A stretch of 64,000 bases of DNA from Candidatus Multiplicimicrobium inquinatum. Its GTDB lineage: Bacteria; Omnitrophota; Omnitrophia; Omnitrophales; Aquincolibacteriaceae. The DNA lies in assembly GCA_002344825.1 (NCBI GenBank), contig DDUN01000038.1, positions 24,923 through 88,922 on the forward strand, in the 5' to 3' direction. Positions 38,301-47,300 of the stretch are shown one piece after another (the first letter of the stretch is position 1; each line of letters starts with the position of its first letter). Below the pieces are notes generated by a model. That model saw only the letters and a list, made by a program, of their open reading frames with translations, was not told the origin of the DNA and did not search any database. Position numbers and translations under genes: made by a program.

Positions 38301-41300
38301 AGCATTGTGGGGGTGATTCAAAAGCACTCGAAGCTGATTGAAGCCGGCGCGGATGTTGGCGAATTACTTAATCAAGTAAATCGAGATCCCGTGCTTGCTG
38401 CGCGCGAAGAAAGAATTATTGCCGGAGTTTCTCGCTCCGAATCGCGCCGGCGCTCTCAAGATGAGGGAGAAAAAATTTTAAAACTCCATACGCTTTATAT
38501 GGATGTGATGCGCAGAAAAGCAAATGCGTGGAAAGATGGAGCTGAAAAAGTAGAAAGCGCGGGTTTTTTAGTTACGGACGTTGGCTATTATCCGATTGAT
38601 ACGGACAACGAATTCGAACACTTGCTGGCGATTTTCCCCAAAATTCGTGATAAGACAAATTTTAATCAACCCCTTCGCTTTCTTGATTTAGGATCAGGCG
38701 CCGGCAAGCTTTTGATACAAGTGCTAATGCTGGACGCCCATCTTAATGGAGTTGGCATCGAATATGATCAGGCGCTTTATGAAGTTTCTTTAGACCTCGC
38801 TGAAGAAGCCGCAAAACAAAAACTTATTTCTCGTGAGCGCGCGCATTTTTTAAAAGGGGACTTTTCTGTCCCTGAATTTGAAAAAGAAATTTCTTCCGCG
38901 GACGTTCTTTTTCATTATCAGGCAAGCTCATTTGACCCCGCGCTGCTTGAACAAGCATTGATTCGCTCGATGCGCCCAGGAGCCAAGCTTTTAGTATACG
39001 GGTCATCTCGTGATTATTTCCCAAAACTATCGGCGCGCGCTGGTTTTGAACGGGCGTTTGATGAGACAGCGCGAGTGACAACTTATAAAAGAAATTTCAT
39101 GCCGCGCGAGCCCATCTCTTATCAAGATACAGCCGTTGTTTTTGTGCATACCGCGGGCATGGGGGATCACTCACTGCCTTTGGCGCTGGATAACCGGCGT
39201 GTGATTAAAGATGCCGTGAAAGCCATGCAAAATTTAGGCGGCAAAGAACTTGAATTTTATATTGACGGTCATCCGAGCTATTTGCCGCCGCGACCCGATC
39301 GCATTCGTTCCCGACAAGAAAACACAGCCGCGCTGACTTCGCCCTTTAGCTACGATTTTGATCCTGTCCGCAATCTGCGAAGATTTGTTATGGCTGGGGG
39401 AGAGTGTGAAGCTTGTTTTCAAGCCGCGCTCACTTCGCTATTGGAAGAAAGCAGCGGGCAAGCAGCACCGAAAGAAATCCATTTAGCCGCGGATGCTGTG
39501 TACCAAGTTGTTCCGGTCCCAGATGAAGATGATCTTCGCGGAGTGCTCCATGAATCAAAAGCTGTTTCCAGCGAGCAGGTTTTTGACATGGCAGCCAAAA
39601 CGTTGGCTCGAAACAGATTTACTTCGATCGGCAAAATTTCTCGAGCTGAAAACTTTTTGACCCAAGGCACATTCTCAGAAAGCTCCCAGGTTGTTGTTTG
39701 GGACAATTATCGTGAAATGATTGATTGGATTCGTGCCGATCAAAAGAGATCTGAGGCGAGAGCCAATTTCAAAGCTGTTTGGAAAAGTGCGACAACCGCG
39801 GATGGCCAAATGCGGATGGCTTTGGGCTTGTTGCGCCGTGTCGAGCAATCACGAAAAACGCGCGGCTTAGATCTTCCGGACAAGCTAACTGAAATTTTAA
39901 AAAATGCGGATGAAATCGGCGTCGGACCGCATGCGCAGCTGAACAATACCATTGCTCTTTTGCGTATTTTAGGAATTCACGTCGCTTTTAAATTGATCCC
40001 CGGCCTTGGAACGGTAGGCGCGGCGGGATTGGGGATGATGGCGCTGAGTGGGCCTTGGTTTTTTGCGGGCCTTTCTCTTTTTATGCTGCAGGGTTTTTTG
40101 CGCGCGGCAACCACCGCGTGGTTCTTAACGGGAACGCAATTGCCCGCAAAAACAGGGCTGGCTTTTCTATCGGCAATTCCGGCGCTCGGAATTTTGGCGG
40201 TTCCGGTTTATATGCTTGCTTTAAAAGATCAGCGCGGGCTGGGTTTCGCTATTTTAGATTACTTTTGGAATTCCGCTTGGGACAAACTTCTTTTTCCATC
40301 ATTGATGGCTTTAGGAGCGGGACTTTTTTGGGTATTGCGTTGGGGAGTGAATCTGGGAGTCTTTGCTTTAATAACAGCGGCTTCTGTTATTTTTTTTACT
40401 GGGTCAAAATACATGGAATGGCGTGATCAGGGACGGACTGTCTTGCAAAAAACAGTTGAAGCTGTTTCGGTGATAGGCGCGCTTGCCGGCTTTGGGGCAA
40501 CGATCTTCTATTTTGGATTTTTCAGTCTGGCGACACTTTTTGTTTTTACCGCAATGGCTGTTCTTTTTAAGGGACTGCAAATATTTTTTGATTTTCGAGA
40601 GCGGCTTTTCCGTAAATCTTTGAGAGAGCCCGGCTCGCCCGCAGCGGCTGAGAAAAAAGAGGGCGATTTTAAAAACCGCTCAGAAGAGCGAAGCGCATTA
40701 GAGATTTTTGATGAAGCGGCGGACAATTTATTAGCTTATCCAAAAGCGCTTCTTCATTCACGCGGCTTAGAGCCCTATCTGGATGCGTTCGACCGCGAGC
40801 ATTATGCCTGGGATGAAACGCATCAGCATTGGGCGTCGAAAGACTTTCATCCGACGATTACGGGCGCGAAGCGGCTTATTTTAGGGTCTTGGGAAGATAT
40901 TCGGCGCGCCTCGCCTGGTGAACACGCGCGCATGAAAAATTTTGTCGCCATTCGTTTAAACACAACAGAAGGAGCGCGCAGTTTTTATGCTTTTGATGAC
41001 CACGGCTGGTCGCTTCAGGCTTATGCCGAGGCGCATTGGCGCGGAGAAATTCCGGCGCTCGGCAACACACAGATATTTATAGACAAGCACGGTGATGATC
41101 GAAAAGTACGTGACGGGCAATATTACGCGGAAAGGTTTACCGCGATACTCCGTCAGGATGCCGGAACGAACAATAATATCGAATTTGATATGGGCGGTTT
41201 TAATAACACGCTTTGGTCTTCGGGGTTTATTCCGAAAGAAAATCATCATCGATATCATGCCCGCATGAGCTGGCTCAAGGAAATGATGATCGGTTTTCCA

Positions 41301-44300
41301 AACAATCGGGCTGTTTTGCTGAATGTCGATACGGACGTGACAGAGTTTATCGTGGGTGATTGGGGGAACGAAATGCCGCTTGGTTTGGGAGAAGAGGATT
41401 TTGAGTCGCTTGCCGTTGATTTAACCAATTTACGCGATCAATACGGCTTGACTCCGCTTACGGCGCATTTCACCACAACGCATTTTGAAAATGAAAATTT
41501 GGCAGATTTTTCTTTGCATTCAAACCGCATTCAATACGGCGACACCGAGCTTGCGCGTTTTCTTGCCCGCATCGCTCCGTTTATTTATTTTGTGAAAGAT
41601 CAGCCCGTCGAATTGCGCGATCAGGCGATTGCGCAAGCGGCGCAAGAACATGCCGCGCAATGGAAGCAGGATTTTGGCGCTAAATTTAACCGTTCCGAAA
41701 TGCGGGCGGAAATCATTTTTCCCGATGCGCAAAAAGTGAAAGATGTTTTTGAGAAAGCGGAGGGATCCGCGGTGCTTTCAGAGGAAGACCTTGAAACTGC
41801 TGTTCAACAAGCTGTGGCGGAAAGCCGTGCGTGGCTTGCCGACCGTGTTAAACAAGAAACGCCCGAAAGCGAAAGACGGGCCATCGCGCTTCAGGCCGCT
41901 GAAGAAAAAATTGACGAAAGAACTTTGTATTTAGAGCCCGAGCATTGCGGTCAGCAATGCGGTTTTTCTTCGGGGGATGTCAGAGACAGACTGTATTCTC
42001 TTTTGGGGGCGAAGGTCAAAATTCGGCGTATTCAGGCTAAAGATGGCTTTGGTGTTGCGCAAAGCCAAAAACACCTTCTAACACTTATATCGTTGCCGGA
42101 CAAATCCAAAATTTTCCTTATAGATTTAACTTTCGCGCAGTTTATGGATCGAAAGAACAGCCCCTCTCCTTACATTGGGATGCAATTAAAAAGCAATGCG
42201 CCCGATCAGCTGAATACGCTTTTACGCCGCGGCTATGTCGATTTAACCGAGAACAAAGACTTTTTAACGCAATACGCTCAATCTTTTCTATCTGAGGCGG
42301 AGGATGATGACGCGCATTATCCTTTAGAGCATTTTCCCGCTGAGTATATTGCTGATCACACCGATTTGATTTCACAGCCCATGAGTGATTTTATAAATAT
42401 TCCGGCAACCGCCGAAGAGAATTTCAAAAAATCTTTGGAAGAGCGCGGAACAAAATTTCTCATTTTAGCAAAAGAGCGGCGTGAAAGAATTTGGAGGGGA
42501 TTTTTAAGCTTTTACCGGAATAGCGCAGGGCAGCAAAGCAATTTAAAAACAGAGGATGGCCGGTTTTTTGAATTTAGCGCGCGCTCCGAAATGCGGAATG
42601 ATGAAGTGGGCAACCCTTTTTTCGTAATGGTTCACGGGGAATCGCGATATTGGCAAAAATTAGAAAGCGAGGGTTATTTTTCAGAAGAAGACAGGTCTTT
42701 GATCTTTGACGCCGTGGATGGATTAATTCGTCCCGATGCTTCAATTTTAGATTTAATGTCAGGCAGAAAAATTAGCTTTTCAAAAAAGCAGCGAAATATC
42801 ACCGCCCTTGGATTGACGGAAGCTATTCTGCGCCAAAATAAAATCGACGGAAAGATCGATAATTTTGATGTGCAGGACCTAAACCGTAACTCTCAACTAC
42901 CTTACGCTGATAAAGCATTTGATAGCGTGGTGATTTCTTTTGGCATCATGTATCTGACGCAGCCGGCGGAGGTTTTGAAGGAAGTGCGCCGTATTTTGAA
43001 GCCGGGGGGCAACTTGATCGTGATTTACGCCGAAGATTCCTGGGCAAGTTCTTCCGCGGTTGCTTTATGGAACCAACCAGGATTATTCCGCTATCGGGGA
43101 AGCCGTATTTATGGGCCGCCGTTTCTTTCGGATGATCACCAGGAATTCAGTCAATTTTATGGCCAAAGCGATGTTTTAAACTTTTATCTGCGCGGCGCAG
43201 GCTTTGAAATTACGGAGCGAAAAAGAGTTTTTGGAAAAAAAGACACGCGGGTTGTTGGTTCTGAAATGTTTGCTGAGATGGAAACGCAGAATATTTACCA
43301 AATTGTTTCTTCCGGCTCGTCCGCGCGATCTGAAGCGCGGCTGGATGAGTTGCTGGATAAAAACCGCCGCAATGCGGATGAATGGAAAGAAACGATTCGT
43401 CTTATTAAAGCCACTTTGCCCTTGGCCGAGGAAGTGACCCCTAGGATGATTGTTGAAGCACCGGCGGCAAAAGGAAAATTGCGTTATCAGACTTTAGTTA
43501 TGGCGGTTCATCAAACCGGAGGAGATTATGCGAGCTTTGGACTTGATGCGGAGGAAAAAAACTCAATTTCTGAAAAAGAAACCAAAATCAAAGCGGCAGC
43601 TCGAGCTCTTCTAGCCGAAAAGAAAAGCCCAAGTCCTGAGGCCGTTTTGAGTTATCTTCAAAAACCAGCACATTTCTTTAAAGGGTTAGATGAAGGCGCG
43701 CTAAAAAAGTTAGGGCTTGTTTTTCCTGAAAAGAAAAAGACGGCGGATGAAAAATACATGCCTATTTTAGAAGCGCTTGTCCAAGCAGGAGAAAAATTCG
43801 AAACGGTTCGTGAGATTGCTATCGCGGCCGCAGGCGTTCCTGAGAGCTACGTGAAAGAGCTTGGCGCACCTAAGCTTACTGCTATGGGACTTCTCACAGG
43901 GGGAACAAACCCATATGAAAAACTTTCGCAAAGATTTCGAGTTGCTCGCCAAGCTAAAATTAATGCAGCGCAGGCTAGAAAAACCCCCGTACGAACAATT
44001 GCCGAGCTGTCTGAAAGCACAGGTATTCCAGCCACAACTTTAGCGAAATATACCGCGCAGCAGTTAGAAGAGCTTGGTTACATTCCGCGCCCCGTCAAGC
44101 TTGAGCGCGCGGTAAAAGCTTTGCTAGTTGAAAATCCCGGGCAAATTATTTCTTATGAAGTATTGGCTCAGAAAATAACTGAAATGGGCCTTGAAGATCT
44201 GAAGCCAGAGCAGCTGCGCGAATGGAATGCTTATCAAAAGCCGCCTTTTACCGCACAGCCCGGCTGGAGGAAGCGTTTCGAGCCGATCATGAAAGCCGTT

Positions 44301-47300
44301 GAAGTACTTGGAACGAATGATAGCGAATTAGACTTATTTTTTAAGAACTCACTTGGCGTCCAAACCGTCTGGATTTGGCAGATTGAATACTTTGTGGCTA
44401 AAGCGGCGGATATTTTAAAACAAAACCCTTATTTTCGAAGTAGATGGAATGAACAAACAGGAAAAGATTTTACCGCCGCGGTGATGCGCGCGCATACGGT
44501 TACAGAACCGGAAAAAGCCGAGCTACAACAGATATCCGCTAAAGACGCGGCTTTAAAATGGCTTGTTGCCACCGGCGGCGCAGAAACACTTAAACCGGCT
44601 GGGCCCGTTTCTACGATTCAAATTTCTTTGGAAGGCTTTTCCGAAAACGGTCAAACCTTGTATGAAAAGTATGAGTATGAAAAAACAAACGGCCTGAGTG
44701 CTGAGATGCTTGTTGAGCAGCTTGGTTTTTCGGATCAGCCCGGAGCAAAAAGAAGGCTGACGGATATTAAACAGGTTTTAATTGATGGCATTGATCAAGG
44801 CCGGTCTTGGCATAAAATCGGTTTGTCTTCCCGGACGAGCGCCTTAGTTATTAGGCATAAAAACTATCAAAGGCCGCAAGCCTCTCTTGCCGAAAGCAAA
44901 ACAAGCTTGAATGTCGAAAAAACCTCTGTTCCGAGAAGGGAATTAAAAACAAAACCATCTCCGTCTCGTGCTACGGGTCGCCGCGATGCCCGATATTGGA
45001 CCATTGCCATGCTTTCTGCCGCTCAGCGTCTTGAGGCCGATAAATTCTTTGACGTGGCTGAGAAAGCGATTCAAGCAATGAGGCAAGAAGGCGTTCGCAA
45101 AGATTATCTAACAAGTTTTACGCGTGTTTTTGATAAGCACGCTCGGCAAATGGATCTGCTTAGTCAGGAACCCGAAGATCGAGAAGCTTATCAGCGGTAT
45201 CAGTTGATTTTAAAGTTAATAGGAGAGCTTCAAGCTTCTGCGCGCTCCGAAACCCGTTCGGTTCCCGCGGAACAATATTTTATTGTTGGGGATATTACCC
45301 GCGCGGATTTGATATGGTCGGAATCCGCGATGGGCTTACCTGAAAGCGATGATCCTGAAAAATCAAAGCGCCTTTTAGCCATTCGTGATGCATGGAATTA
45401 TTTGCGGCCGATTCAGCGTGAAATCATTCGGCAAAGACATGGAATGAGCCAACACAAATCGACGGATTGGAAAAGTATCGCAAATCGGATAAATCGACAC
45501 AAGGTTGGCATTATTCAGCTTCACACACGCACACTTGAACAACTTCAAAGCTTAGAAAATGGCGCAATGGCATTGTTTCAAGACACAGGTATTCCGTCCA
45601 AACATCTTCAAGAAGCTTTTAATTTGTTTTCAGGCAAGCCGCTTCATCAGTTAATTTTAAAATTAGAATACGGCTTGGATGGTATTCCGCGAGAAGAAGA
45701 TGACACAGCCATCGCCAAGATTTTAAAAGAAAAAGTAAGCGCTGAACTCGATCGTGGGCAAGTCGCTGACCTCAGAAAACATCTGCTGAAGCAACTGAAA
45801 GTCTTGGCGGTAGAAAAGGGATGGACCGATCTTGAAATCATGCAAAAAAGAAAACGAAAGAAAGCTGCGCCAAAGTGGACAGAAGCTGAGCTTGAAAAAT
45901 TTATGCGCGAAAGATCCGATGAAGGACTTGCGGCCAGAGGCGGAGTTATTGATGGTGGTTTTGAGTATGTATATAACTTAATGAGAGCTAGGCATGGAAC
46001 ATGGGAAGCCGCCCTTCGATTTTACGGAAGAAATCCCGAAGCAATCCGTTTGCGCTCCGCCTTGCCAAACCGGCTGGATGAAGCTGCCGCCTTACAAGCA
46101 GCGGCAATCTCTTCGGTGAAAGCACAGCCAGCGACAGCTCTGGAAACGCCTGTCGTTGCGCCCGCCATAGAAACAATAATTTTAATGGAAGAAGAATATT
46201 TTTATATTCAAGATCTTATTTCTCGCGGAATAACTTTGGCAGAAATGGTGCGCAGATCCGACGGGCATCATCTTCGCCCGATTTTTGCAGCGATTATGGG
46301 AATCATCAAAGTCACTGCGCCGATTTTTGAAAAATATTCAAATTTTGAAAATCGAGAAACCGCGCTCAAAGTTTTCAATGACCTCAAAGAAATTGAACTT
46401 CGAATTCAAAAATTGCCGTCGATTCCGGAACCGGATTTGCCGAGGCATCGCCCAGTCTCTGCCGTGCCCGCTACGGCGCCTCAACCCGTTGTTTCGCCGG
46501 TACCGCTTTCGTCCCATGACAAATTAGCGCAAGATTTTCAGAATGGTTTGCGTACTATCCTGAATGCCTTGGAGAGCTTTCAAAGCCGCTCAATTCATAA
46601 TCAGGAAGGATTTGACCGCTTTAAAGGAGAGCTTGCCGGTTTCCGCGACCGTTTCGACAAAATTAAAAAAGCACTTGAAGAAGAACCGGGTTTAGCAAGC
46701 CGCTACGCGCAGATTCAAACGCAGTTGCGGCTTTTTGAAAATGCTTTGCGCGAACCCGAAGCCAAATTAAAAACAGCCAAGACTCGTTTTGAGGGCGGTG
46801 CAGTTGCTCGCAAATCGGCGCTATCTGTGCCGCCATTGAATCGGCCTCGGCCTTCAGTTTCGAATGTTGCGGCCGCTGAGAGAAAGCATGGGCACGGACA
46901 CTATGCGCGGGCAAAGCGTTTAGAAAAAAACGAAAAGCCGGCACAGACAAATGATTGGCGCACAGCATTAATTAAAACCGGAAAAACGAAAGAGGCGCTG
47001 GAAGAAGATTTACTTAATTTGGAAGAGCTCTTGTCTCAAGAGCCTCAGGATATTTCCGCGACGGAGAAGCCCCGCATTGTCCGACTGGCAGAAACCCAAC
47101 AAGCATGGCTTCGTATTTTAGCGGCGCTTTTTCTGCCTTCAGAAAAGCCGCGCGCGGAGCTAAGCAAGGCTGCCAAAGAATTTGAGCTGCTTTTTAATCA
47201 GGATGCGCAGATTACGCGCGACAAACACCGCATGTTAATGGCGGACCCGCGTTATCAGGCTTATGATGCCGCAGTGTCGCGTCTCAACGATGCTTCAAAA

